Source: Streptomyces deccanensis
GTDB lineage: Bacteria; Actinomycetota; Actinomycetes; Streptomycetales; Streptomycetaceae
DNA: 64,000 bases
Direction: 5' to 3'
NCBI RefSeq assembly: GCF_022385335.1
Contig: NZ_CP092431.1
Coordinates: 8,680,001 to 8,744,000, forward strand
Made by a program: the position numbers and the translations under genes. Of this stretch, positions 17,686 through 25,686 are shown one piece after another (position 1 is the first letter of the stretch; each line of letters begins with the position of its first letter). Under the pieces are notes generated by a model, which was not told the origin of the DNA, ran no database searches, and saw nothing but the letters and a program-made list of their open reading frames with translations.

Positions 17686-18726
17686 ATGGCGCACCCCTAC
17701 ACGATCCGTGAGATCGCCCGTCAGGCCGGGCTGAGCCAGGCCACGGTCGACCGGGTCCTCAACGGCCGGGGAGGAGTGCGCGAGAGCACCGCCCGTGAGG
17801 TGCACCAGGCCGTCCGGGACCTGGACCGGCAGCGGACGCAGGTGCGCATCGGCGGCCGTACGTTCATGGTCGACATCGTGATGCAGACCCCGGACCGGTT
17901 CTCCACCGCCGTCCGGGAGGCGCTGGAGGCCGAACTGCCGTCCCTGCACCCGGCGGTCGTACGGTCCCGCTTCCACTTCCGGGAGACGGGGCCGGCCGCG
18001 GAGATGGTGCGGGTGCTCGACCGGATCGGGCGGCGCGGCTCGCAGGGCGTGATCCTCAAGGCGCCGGACGTCCCGGAGGTCACCGCCGCCGTCGAACGGC
18101 TGGTCGCGGCCGGGATCCCGGTGGTCACCTACGTGACGGACCTGCCGGGCAGCCCGCGCTGCGCCTACGTCGGCATCGACAACCGGGCCGCCGGGGCGAC
18201 CGCCGCGTATCTGCTGCGGCAGTGGCTCGGCGACCGGCCGGGGGCCGTACTGGTGACGATCAGCCGCAGCTTCTACCGCAACGAGGAGGAGCGCGAGATG
18301 GGGTTCCGCGGGGTGATGCGGGCGGTCGCGCCGCAGCGGGCCCTCGTGGAGGTCACCGACAGCGACGGCCTCGACGCGACCCAGCGGGACCTCGTCCTCG
18401 ACGCGCTGGAGCGGGAGCCGGAGATCGCCGCCGTCTACTCCATCGGCGGCGGCAACACCGCGACGCTCGACGCCTTCGCCGCGCTCGGCCGTGCGCCGCA
18501 TGTCTTCGTCGCCCACGACCTCGACCACGACAACACCCGGCTGCTGCGCGAGCACCGGCTCTCCGCCGTGCTCCACCACGACCTCCGCCAGGACGTCCGC
18601 CGCGCCTGCCAAACGATCATGCGCGCCCATCAGGCCCTCCCCGACGAGGGCCCGTTCCTGCCGTCGGCGATCCAGGTGGTGACGCCGTACAACATGCCGC
18701 CGGGGGCGGGAGCGGTCACCGGCTAG
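17686..18726 (+). CDS. LacI-family transcriptional regulator
   Basis: Sugar-responsive repressor, 346 aa. A LacI-type N-terminal HTH (TIREIARQAGLSQATVDRVL) is followed by a periplasmic-binding-protein-like effector domain that fills the rest. ATG 17686 was chosen because the HTH begins six residues later; the frame stays open upstream to 17491 but that extension is not family-like. It is divergent from the SDR/inositol dehydrogenase pair across 195 bp, so it most likely controls those genes and itself. I did not find a clean palindromic operator in that gap. Confidence 0.85.
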   Translation: MAHPYTIREIARQAGLSQATVDRVLNGRGGVRESTAREVHQAVRDLDRQRTQVRIGGRTFMVDIVMQTPDRFSTAVREALEAELPSLHPAVVRSRFHFRETGPAAEMVRVLDRIGRRGSQGVILKAPDVPEVTAAVERLVAAGIPVVTYVTDLPGSPRCAYVGIDNRAAGATAAYLLRQWLGDRPGAVLVTISRSFYRNEEEREMGFRGVMRAVAPQRALVEVTDSDGLDATQRDLVLDALEREPEIAAVYSIGGGNTATLDAFAALGRAPHVFVAHDLDHDNTRLLREHRLSAVLHHDLRQDVRRACQTIMRAHQALPDEGPFLPSAIQVVTPYNMPPGAGAVTG

Positions 18727-18742
18727 CGGTCACCGGCCGGCG

Positions 18743-19750
18743 TCACCGGCCGGCCGGGACGGGCGTCTCGGCCGTGGCGCGGAACGTACGCCGATACGTC
18801 AGCGGGGACACCCCGATCGCCGCGTGCAGATGCTGGCGCAGCGACGTGCCGGTGGCGAAGCCGACGTGGCCGGCGATCTCGTCGACCGGGAGGTCGGTGG
18901 ACTCCAGGAGATGACGGGCGCGGGCCACCCGCTGCTGGACGAGCCAGCGGCCGGGGCTCACGCCGACCTCGTCGTTGAAGCGGCGGGCGAAGGTGCGCAG
19001 GCTCATCCGGGCGTGCCGGGCGAGGTCGGCCAGGGCGAGGGGCTCGTCGAGGCGTTCGAGGGCCCACTGCCGGGTGGCCGCGGTGCCGCTGGCCGGATCC
19101 TGGGGGACGGGCTGTTCGATGTACTGGGCCTGGCCGCCCTCCCGCCACGGCGGCACCACGCAGCGGCGGGCGACCCGGTTGGCGACCTCGCTGCCGTGGT
19201 CCCGGCGCACGAGATGCAGACAGAGGTCGATGCCGGAGGCGGCGCCGGCCGAGGTCAGGATGTCGCCGTCGTCGACGAACAGGACGTCCGGGTCCAGGTC
19301 GACCTGTGGGAAGCGGCTGCGGAACAGCTCGGCCAGCGCCCAGTGCGTGGTCGCGGGCCTGCCGTCGAGGAGACCGGCCGCGGCCAGGACGAAGGCACCC
19401 GTGCAGATGGACACCACCCGGGTGCCGGGCCTGATCCGGGCCAGGGCCGCCGCCACGGGCTCCGGCAGTTCCGTGGAGACCAGCCGGGCCGCCGCCGGAG
19501 AGACGCCGAACGACGGAACGATCACGGTGTCGGCCGTGGACAGCGCCTCGGGGCCGTGCTCGACGGCGATGGCGAAGTCGGCCGCCGAACGCACCGGGCG
19601 CCCGTCGACGGTGCAGGTCAGCACCTCGTACAGCCCCTCGGTCGCGTCGAAGATACGGCTCGGGACACCGAGTTCGAAGGGGTAGACCCCGTCGAGGGCG
19701 AGGACCGCCACACGGTGCGGGGAGGTCGTACGACCGGTCAGGCGACTCAT
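18743..19750 (-). CDS. GlxA-like AraC-family regulator (DJ-1/PfpI + HTH)
   Basis: Transcriptional regulator, 335 aa. The N-terminal half is a DJ-1/PfpI amidotransferase-like domain with the nucleophile-elbow sequence VVSICTGAFVLAAAG. The C-terminal about 100 residues form the double AraC HTH (LADLARHARMSLRTFARRF and DEIAGHVGFATGTSLRQH). ATG 19750 replaces a much longer open frame; the extension covers the divergent gene and is not plausible. It is divergent from a quinone oxidoreductase gene across 81 bp that contain a perfect inverted repeat, so it probably controls that gene. The ligand is unknown. Confidence 0.87.
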   Translation of the reverse strand: MSRLTGRTTSPHRVAVLALDGVYPFELGVPSRIFDATEGLYEVLTCTVDGRPVRSAADFAIAVEHGPEALSTADTVIVPSFGVSPAAARLVSTELPEPVAAALARIRPGTRVVSICTGAFVLAAAGLLDGRPATTHWALAELFRSRFPQVDLDPDVLFVDDGDILTSAGAASGIDLCLHLVRRDHGSEVANRVARRCVVPPWREGGQAQYIEQPVPQDPASGTAATRQWALERLDEPLALADLARHARMSLRTFARRFNDEVGVSPGRWLVQQRVARARHLLESTDLPVDEIAGHVGFATGTSLRQHLHAAIGVSPLTYRRTFRATAETPVPAGR

Positions 19751-19760
19751 ACGACCAGTG

Positions 19761-19795
19761 TGGCACGATCTCATCGAATGATGGCCATCGTGCCA
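19761..19795. promoter_or_regulatory. Inverted-repeat operator between AraC regulator and oxidoreductase
   Basis: Perfect 9-bp arms TGGCACGAT (19761-19769) and ATCGTGCCA (19787-19795) are separated by 17 bp. The arms are 26 bp apart centre to centre, close to 2.5 helical turns. The site lies in the 81-bp divergent gap. It is the likely binding site of the GlxA-like regulator. Confidence 0.6.
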
Positions 19796-19831
19796 TTGTC
19801 GTGATCGTCGGTCCCCCGCAGGCTGGACGGC

Positions 19832-20809
19832 ATGACCGAAACCACCGTGAACGACACCGGCCGCGACGAGGCCACCATGCGAGCGATGACCCAGGACGCC
19901 TTCGGCGGACCGGAGGTACTGAGGGAGGCCGAACTGCCGCGTCCCGTGCCGGGACCGGGCGAGATCCTGGTCCGGGTGCACGCGGCCGGCGTCAACCCGA
20001 CCGACTGGAAGAACCGTGCCTTCGGACTGTGGCAGCCCGAGCCGCTGCCGGTGCTCGGCTGGGACGTCTCCGGCGTCGTCGAGGAGGTCGGCCTCGGGGT
20101 CACCCTGTTCAAGGCCGGCGACGAGGTGTTCGGCATGCTGCCCTACCCGCACGGCGCGGGCGCGTACGCCGAGTACGCCAAGGCGCCCGCCCGGGCCTTC
20201 GCCCACAAACCGTCGAACATCGACCACGTCCAGGCGGGTGCGCTGCCGCTGGCCGCGCTCACCGCGTACCAGGCGCTCGTCGACACCGCCGACGTCCGGG
20301 AGGGGCAGCGGGTCCTGATCCACGCCGCCGCCGGGGGAGTGGGCCATCTCGCCGTGCAGATCGCCAAGGCGCGCGGCGCGTACGTCATCGGTACGGCCAG
20401 CGCCGGCAAGCACGAACTGCTGCGTGAACTGGGCGCGGACGAGCTGATCGACTACCGGACCACGGACTTCGTGGAGGTGGCCGGGGAGGTGGACGTCGTG
20501 CTGGACACCCTCGCCGGGGACGTCCGCACGCGATCCGTGGACGTGCTCGGGAAGGGCGGCACCCTCGTCTCGATCCTGCCGCTCGGCGGGGAGGAGGATG
20601 CCGAGAGGGCCGCCGCGCGGGGCGCACGGCTGGAGAAGCTGCTGGTCGAGGCCGACCACGGAGGTATGCGGGCCATCGCGGAACTCGTCGGGCAGGGCAA
20701 GCTGCGGGCCCATGTCGAGGCGGTCTTCCCGCTCGCCGAGGCGGCCAAGGCGCACGCCCTGGGGGAGACCGACCGGACGACCGGGAAGATCGTCCTCACG
20801 GTCGGCTGA
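19832..20809 (+). CDS. NADP-dependent quinone oxidoreductase (medium-chain dehydrogenase family)
   Basis: Zinc-independent medium-chain reductase, 325 aa. The N-terminal catalytic fold is followed by the nucleotide-binding motif HAAAGGVGHLAVQIA. The zinc-ligand signature of alcohol dehydrogenases is absent, so reduction of quinones or enones with NADPH is expected. ATG 19832 fits the family N-terminus (MRAMTQDAFGGPEVL follows after a short lead). It is probably regulated by the divergent GlxA-like protein, perhaps in response to reactive electrophiles. A terminator hairpin follows. Confidence 0.85.
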   Translation: MTETTVNDTGRDEATMRAMTQDAFGGPEVLREAELPRPVPGPGEILVRVHAAGVNPTDWKNRAFGLWQPEPLPVLGWDVSGVVEEVGLGVTLFKAGDEVFGMLPYPHGAGAYAEYAKAPARAFAHKPSNIDHVQAGALPLAALTAYQALVDTADVREGQRVLIHAAAGGVGHLAVQIAKARGAYVIGTASAGKHELLRELGADELIDYRTTDFVEVAGEVDVVLDTLAGDVRTRSVDVLGKGGTLVSILPLGGEEDAERAAARGARLEKLLVEADHGGMRAIAELVGQGKLRAHVEAVFPLAEAAKAHALGETDRTTGKIVLTVG

Positions 20810-20840
20810 AGCCCCGGAGCCGCTGGGGGCGTTGGAACCC

Positions 20841-20861
20841 CGGTCCGCCGCGTGCGGACCG
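20841..20861. terminator. Stem-loop between convergent genes
   Basis: CGGTCCGC (20841-20848) and GCGGACCG (20854-20861) form a perfect 8-bp stem with a 5-nt loop. The flanking sequence is also GC-rich. It probably terminates both the oxidoreductase and the CDP-alcohol phosphotransferase transcripts. Confidence 0.6.
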
Positions 20862-20876
20862 CCGGGTCCGTCCCGC

Positions 20877-21731
20877 TCAGCTCGTGACGAGCTCGGCCGT
20901 CCGGCGCTCGACGGCCGGCTCGATGGTCACGGTCACCGTCTCGTGCACGGTGGCCGTGGCCCTGGCCGTGGCGGTTGCCGTGGCGGTTGCCGTCGTCGTG
21001 GCCGTCGGTTCGGCGGCGCCCTCGCGGTTGCGGAACAGCCAGACGACGTCCCGCCCGAACGACCAGAGCAGCGAGCCCAGGGCCAGCGCGACGAAGCCGA
21101 AGCCCGCCGCGTACGGCAGCAGACCGGACGCGGCGACCAGCAGGAACACACCCTGGACCGCGGCGACCGTCTTGCGGGCCATGCTGTGCGGCAGGGAGTT
21201 GTTCAGCCACGGGGCGACCTTGGCGGCGGCCACGAAGACGTACCGCATGAGACCGATCAGCAGCACCCACGGGCCCATCGACATGGAGACGTAGACGCTC
21301 AGCACCAGGATCAGGAACGCGTCGACCTCCATGTCGAAGCGGGCGCCCAGCGCGGTCGACGTCCCCGTCCGGCGGGCCACCTTGCCGTCGACGCCGTCCA
21401 GGATCAGCGCCACGGCGGTCAGGCCCACGAAGAGCGAGACCGGCGGCGAGCTCTGGAAGGAGTCGGCGACCAGCGCGGTCACGGCGCCGACGAGTATCGC
21501 CCTGCCGAGCGTGACCCGGTTCGCGGGGCCGAAGGTACGGGTCCGGGTGCGCAGCAGGGCGCGGTTGAGGACCGCCCAGGTGGCGAGCCCGAAGGCCAGC
21601 CCGGTCAGCCAGCCCGCCGGGCCCAGTCCGATCGCCGTGCCCAGGAAGGCGAGGAGCAGGACCTGGGCGCCCGCGCCCACGGTCGTCTCCGAGAGCAACA
21701 GCCGGCCGTCGTATGTGTTGATCAGGGCCAC
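20877..21731 (-). CDS. CDP-alcohol phosphatidyltransferase family membrane protein
   Basis: Integral membrane enzyme, 284 aa, that should transfer a substituted phosphate from a CDP-alcohol to an acceptor alcohol. The complete family motif is visible: D112, D115-G116, A119-R120, G129, D133 and D137. Several hydrophobic segments surround it. GTG 21731 is preceded by GGAAGG. The C-terminus from about residue 243 is a low-complexity Thr-Ala dipeptide run followed by Thr-Val repeats, unusual for the family. It is divergent (107 bp) from the cluster that leads to the PTPS homologue and GTP cyclohydrolase II. I infer that the cluster's product carries, or is joined to, a phospho-alcohol or lipid group. 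Donor and acceptor are unknown. Confidence 0.85.
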   Translation of the reverse strand: MALINTYDGRLLLSETTVGAGAQVLLLAFLGTAIGLGPAGWLTGLAFGLATWAVLNRALLRTRTRTFGPANRVTLGRAILVGAVTALVADSFQSSPPVSLFVGLTAVALILDGVDGKVARRTGTSTALGARFDMEVDAFLILVLSVYVSMSMGPWVLLIGLMRYVFVAAAKVAPWLNNSLPHSMARKTVAAVQGVFLLVAASGLLPYAAGFGFVALALGSLLWSFGRDVVWLFRNREGAAEPTATTTATATATATARATATVHETVTVTIEPAVERRTAELVTS

Positions 21732-21838
21732 CGCATACCTTCCGAACGTGTGACAAGTGGATCATCGCCGCGTACCGTGTCCGCGAACTTCCACCGCTGC
21801 GTACGTGGCGAACCGCTCGACCGTTCACGGAGACGCAC

Positions 21839-22819
21839 ATGAAACCGACAGCCAATGCCTTCTGGCTACGCTCCCCCGGGCAGGGCGAGATCCGTGAGGA
21901 GGCCCTCGCGGCGCCCGCCGACGGCGAGGTCCTGGTCCGCGCGCTGTACTCAGGAGTCAGCCGGGGCACCGAGACGCTCGTGTTCCGCGGCCGCGTGCCC
22001 GAGAACCAGCGCGCGGCCATGCGCGCGCCCTTCCAGGAGGGCGACTTTCCCGCTCCCGTGAAGTACGGCTATCTCAGCGTCGGTCGGGTGGAAGAGGGGC
22101 CCGACGCACTGCTCGGCCGGACCGTCTTCTGTCTGTATCCGCACCAGAGCCGCTACGTCGTTCCGGTGAGCGCCGTCACCGTGGTGCCGGAGTCGGTTCC
22201 GGCGGCGCGTGCCGTGCTGGCCGGGACCGTGGAGACCGCCGTCAACGCCCTGTGGGACGCGGCGCCCCTCATCGGGGACCGGATCGCCGTCGTGGGCGGC
22301 GGCATGGTCGGCTGCTCGGTCGCCGCGCTCCTCGCGCGCTACCCGGGCGTGCGCGTCCAGCTCGTCGACGCGGACCCGGCGCGCGCCGATATCGCCCGCG
22401 CCCTCGGCGTGGACTTCGCGCTGCCCGAGGAGGCGCTGGGCGAGTGCGACCTCGTCGTGCACGCCAGCGCCAGCGAACAGGGCCTCGTGCGCTCCCTCGA
22501 ACTCCTCGCCGACGAGGGCACGGTCATCGAGCTGAGCTGGTACGGCGACCGCCGCATCGCCCTGCCGCTCGGCGAGGCCTTCCACTCACGCCGGCTCACC
22601 GTCCGCAGCAGCCAGGTGGGAACCGTTTCCCCGGCCGGACGCGTCGGACGGACGTACGCGGACCGGCTGGCGCTCGCCCTCGAACTCCTCGCCGACGCGC
22701 GCTTCGACGCCCTCGTCACCGGGGAGTGCGCCTTCGAGGAACTCCCGGACGTGCTGCCGAAGCTCGCGAGCGGAGAGCTGCCCGGGATGTGCCACCGGGT
22801 GCGCTACGACGTCGAGTGA
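21839..22819 (+). CDS. Medium-chain dehydrogenase-like oxidoreductase
   Basis: Protein of 326 aa with the medium-chain dehydrogenase layout. An N-terminal catalytic half contains SGVSRGTET, and the nucleotide-binding motif is VVGGGMVGCSVAALLARYPG. Canonical catalytic zinc ligands are not evident. It opens the pterin-like cluster; the next gene starts 169 bp downstream behind its own RBS. A redox step on the side chain or sugar of the cluster product is the reasonable inference. The AT-poor 169-bp gap holds no other ORF I can support. Confidence 0.82.
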   Translation: MKPTANAFWLRSPGQGEIREEALAAPADGEVLVRALYSGVSRGTETLVFRGRVPENQRAAMRAPFQEGDFPAPVKYGYLSVGRVEEGPDALLGRTVFCLYPHQSRYVVPVSAVTVVPESVPAARAVLAGTVETAVNALWDAAPLIGDRIAVVGGGMVGCSVAALLARYPGVRVQLVDADPARADIARALGVDFALPEEALGECDLVVHASASEQGLVRSLELLADEGTVIELSWYGDRRIALPLGEAFHSRRLTVRSSQVGTVSPAGRVGRTYADRLALALELLADARFDALVTGECAFEELPDVLPKLASGELPGMCHRVRYDVE

Positions 22820-22988
22820 GCCCCTGAGTTGAGCGTTCCGGTTCGCCCCACCCGCCCCTGAACTGCCCGAACGGAACGCTGACCTCCGAAGAAACCGGAA
22901 AACTCGGCTGAACAACGGGTAGGGAGCAGCCGTACTACACGGCATGCCCCGGCCCGGGGGCAGACGTACCGCACTGGAGGGTCGTCCG

Positions 22989-23387
22989 TTGTTCAGCATC
23001 ACCGTTCGCGATCACATCATGATCGCCCACAGCTTCCGCGGGGAGGTCTTCGGACCCGCGCAGCGCCTGCACGGCGCCACGTTCCTCGTGGACGCCACCT
23101 TCCGGCGCGCCGAACTGGACGACGACAACATCGTCGTAGACATCGGGCTGGCCACCCAGGAGCTCGGTGCCGTGGTGAGCGAGTTGAACTACCGCAACCT
23201 CGACAACGAGCCCGCCTTCGCCAACACCAACACCTCCACGGAGTTCCTGGCCAAGGTGATCGCGGACCGGCTCGCCGAGCGGATCCACAAGGGCGCCCTC
23301 GGGGAGAACGCCAAGGGCATCGCGAACCTCACGGTCACCCTGCACGAGTCGCACATCGCCTGGGCGAGTTACGAGCGTGCCCTGTGA
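22989..23387 (+). CDS. 6-pyruvoyltetrahydropterin synthase homologue lacking the catalytic zinc site
   Basis: T-fold (tunnelling-fold) protein, 132 aa, of the PTPS/QueD family. TTG 22989 is chosen because GGAGGG (22976-22981) sits 7 nt upstream; the open frame extends to 22944. H14 and H28 keep two zinc ligands, but the third of the HGH motif is Ala30. The catalytic Cys is missing (GPAQRLHGA). The Asp-His of the relay is replaced by Asn67-Tyr68. The published S. coelicolor homologue SCO6650 (Spoonamore and Bandarian group) also lacks zinc and the triad and is inactive as PTPS, yet keeps a pterin-type pocket. This is therefore a pterin-like-ligand enzyme of unknown reaction. It overlaps the glycosyltransferase by 4 bp. 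Confidence 0.88.
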   Translation: MFSITVRDHIMIAHSFRGEVFGPAQRLHGATFLVDATFRRAELDDDNIVVDIGLATQELGAVVSELNYRNLDNEPAFANTNTSTEFLAKVIADRLAERIHKGALGENAKGIANLTVTLHESHIAWASYERAL

Positions 23388-24661
23388 CCGACGTGACCAT
23401 CGACCGGGCTGTCGTCGGCACCACCGCCCAGGCATCCGGTGCCACGGACGGGGTAAGCGGCGCCCAGGTGAAGGGCGGGGCTCAGGCGAACGGGGGAGAG
23501 CACGTGAGGCTCGGCTATGTGCCCGTGCAGAACGCGGCGCTGAAGAACGCCGCGATCATCCCCATGTCGCTGCGTTCCGTGCACTTCGTGATGCCGGGCG
23601 GCGTCGACGACCCCACCCGGCCCAGCGGCGGCAACGCCTACGACCGGCGGATCTGCCTCGACCTGCCCGGCTTCGGCTGGCAGGTGCACAAGCACGCGAT
23701 CGGCGGCAGCTGGCCGCGCCCGGACGAGACGGCCCGCGCCGAACTCGCCCGCACGCTGAGCGAACTCCCCGACGGCACGGTCGTCCTGCTCGACGGGCTG
23801 GTCGCCTGCGGCGTCCCCGAGATCATCCTTCCCGAGGCCGAACGCCTCTGCCTGGCCGTGCTGGTGCACCTGCCGCTCGGCGACGAGACCGGCCTGGAGC
23901 CCGAACTCGCCGCCGAACTCGACGCCAAGGAGCGCACCACCCTGCGGGGTGTGTCCGCCGTGATCGCGACCAGCGAGTGGGCGGTCCGCAGACTCGTGTC
24001 CCACCACGGGCTCGCCCCCGAGCGGGTCCATGTCGCCGCCCCCGGCGCCGACATCGCCCCCCTCGCCTCCGGCACCGACGGCGTCTCCCGGCTGCTGTGC
24101 GTGGCCGCGGTCACCCCGCGCAAGGGGCAGCACCGGCTGGTCGAGGCCCTCGCGACCGTCACCGAACTGCGCTGGAGCTGCGTCCTGGTCGGCGGCCTCG
24201 ACCAGGACCCGGAGTACGTCGACCACATCCGCTCGCTGATCGCGAAGTTCGGCCTGGAGGACCGCTTCCACCTCGCCGGACCGCAGGCCGGCGCGGAACT
24301 CGACGCCAGTTACGCCGCCGCCGACCTGATGGTCCTCACCTCCTACGCCGAGACCTACGGCATGGCGGTCACCGAAGCCCTCGCGCGCGGCATCCCCGTC
24401 CTCGCCACGGACGTCGGCGGACTCCCCGAGGCCGTCGGCCGCGCCCCCGACGGCGGGGTGCCCGGCATCCTCGTACCGCCGGAGAACCCCGCGGCCATCG
24501 CGGCGGAGCTGCGCGGCTGGTTCGGGGAGGCCGACGTGCGGCGCCGGTTGAAGGCGGCGGCGCGCGGACGCCGGGCCGCGCTGGACGGGTGGGCGACCAC
24601 GGCCCGCAGCCTCGCCCATGTGCTGGGCAGGCTGCGGCACGAACCTCGGAGGGCCGCATGA
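23384..24661 (+). CDS. GT4-type glycosyltransferase
   Basis: Retaining GT-B fold glycosyltransferase, 425 aa, GTG 23384 overlapping the PTPS homologue stop. The donor-binding C-terminal half shows [14 protein letters not shown] and the E-x7-E motif in [16 protein letters not shown], followed by a glycine-rich [16 protein letters not shown]. The N-terminal 45 residues are a low-complexity lead. The enzyme should move a sugar from a nucleotide donor to the cluster product in the cytosol. It is coupled by ATGA to a methyltransferase gene. The acceptor is unknown. Confidence 0.88.
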   Translation: MTDVTIDRAVVGTTAQASGATDGVSGAQVKGGAQANGGEHVRLGYVPVQNAALKNAAIIPMSLRSVHFVMPGGVDDPTRPSGGNAYDRRICLDLPGFGWQVHKHAIGGSWPRPDETARAELARTLSELPDGTVVLLDGLVACGVPEIILPEAERLCLAVLVHLPLGDETGLEPELAAELDAKERTTLRGVSAVIATSEWAVRRLVSHHGLAPERVHVAAPGADIAPLASGTDGVSRLLCVAAVTPRKGQHRLVEALATVTELRWSCVLVGGLDQDPEYVDHIRSLIAKFGLEDRFHLAGPQAGAELDASYAAADLMVLTSYAETYGMAVTEALARGIPVLATDVGGLPEAVGRAPDGGVPGILVPPENPAAIAAELRGWFGEADVRRRLKAAARGRRAALDGWATTARSLAHVLGRLRHEPRRAA

Positions 24662-25686
24662 CCACTTCTGCCGATATGACCATGTCCGCGGGCGGGCCCC
24701 TGTCGACGGGCGGACCGCTGTCGACGGGCGCGACCGGCTCTTCGGGTACGCCCGCGGCGGCCGGGCCGGTCGGCCCGGCCGGTGTCGCCGCCGGGGCCCC
24801 CGTCGGCGGGGTGCTGAGCATGGCGGGACGCGGGGGAGACACGCCGGCGCCCGAGGACCACCAGTACGCGCCGCAGTGGCTGGAGTTGCGCGAGAGCGCC
24901 GACGCCGACGCCCGTGCGGTGGATCTGCTCGACCCGCTGCGGATCCGCCTCGCGAACCTGCCCGGTCGTGCCACCGGGCTGACCGTGCACGACCTCGGCT
25001 GCGGCACCGGCTCCATGGGCCGCTGGCTCGCGCCCCGACTGGACGGCGCCCAGCGCTGGGTGCTGCACGACCAGGACCCGAACCTGCTGCGGCTGGCCGT
25101 CGCGCGGGCGCCGCGCGCCGCCGCCGACGGCAGCCCGGTCACGGTCACCACGCGGCGCGGTGACATCGGCCGGCTGACGGCGGCCGACCTCGACGGGGCC
25201 TCGCTGGTGACGGCGTCCGCGCTGCTCGACGTCCTCACCCGCGAGGAGATCGAGGCGCTCGCGGCGGCCTGCGCGGGCGCCGGTGTCCCCGCGCTGCTGA
25301 CGCTCTCGGTCGTGGGCCGCGTGGACCTCGTCCCCGCGCACCCCATGGACGCCGAGATCGCCGAGGCGTTCAACGCCCACCAGCGCGCGAGCGATCTGCT
25401 CGGTCCGGACGCGATCACCACGGCGTGCGAGGCGTTCGCCCAGCGGGGGGCCACGGTCCGGGTCAACCCGAGCCCCTGGCAGCTCGACACGCGGCACACC
25501 GCGCTGACCGAGGAGTGGCTGCGGGGCTGGGTCGGCGCCGCCTGCGAGCAGCGCCCCGAACTCACCGAGCGTGCCGAGGCCTACCTCCGCGACCGCCTCG
25601 CGGCCAACGCCGCCGGTGAACTCCGCGTCGTCGTCCACCACAGCGACCTCCTGGCGCTGCCCCGACCGACGGGTGGAGCCTCATGA
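24658..25686 (+). CDS. Class I SAM-dependent methyltransferase
   Basis: Methyltransferase of 342 aa, starting at ATG 24658 inside the glycosyltransferase stop. About 65 residues at the N-terminus are Gly/Ala/Thr-rich and probably disordered. The SAM-binding motif I is VHDLGCGTGSMGRWL, with an acidic motif II (VLHDQDPN) behind it. The end overlaps the next gene by ATGA. In this operon it should methylate the same intermediate that is glycosylated. Its target atom is unknown. Confidence 0.85.
   Translation: MTTSADMTMSAGGPLSTGGPLSTGATGSSGTPAAAGPVGPAGVAAGAPVGGVLSMAGRGGDTPAPEDHQYAPQWLELRESADADARAVDLLDPLRIRLANLPGRATGLTVHDLGCGTGSMGRWLAPRLDGAQRWVLHDQDPNLLRLAVARAPRAAADGSPVTVTTRRGDIGRLTAADLDGASLVTASALLDVLTREEIEALAAACAGAGVPALLTLSVVGRVDLVPAHPMDAEIAEAFNAHQRASDLLGPDAITTACEAFAQRGATVRVNPSPWQLDTRHTALTEEWLRGWVGAACEQRPELTERAEAYLRDRLAANAAGELRVVVHHSDLLALPRPTGGAS

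Noticed and set aside
22989..23387. QueD/PTPS for queuosine or biopterin
   Set aside because: One zinc ligand, the catalytic Cys and the Asp-His relay are all replaced, and no queC, queE or queF is nearby.
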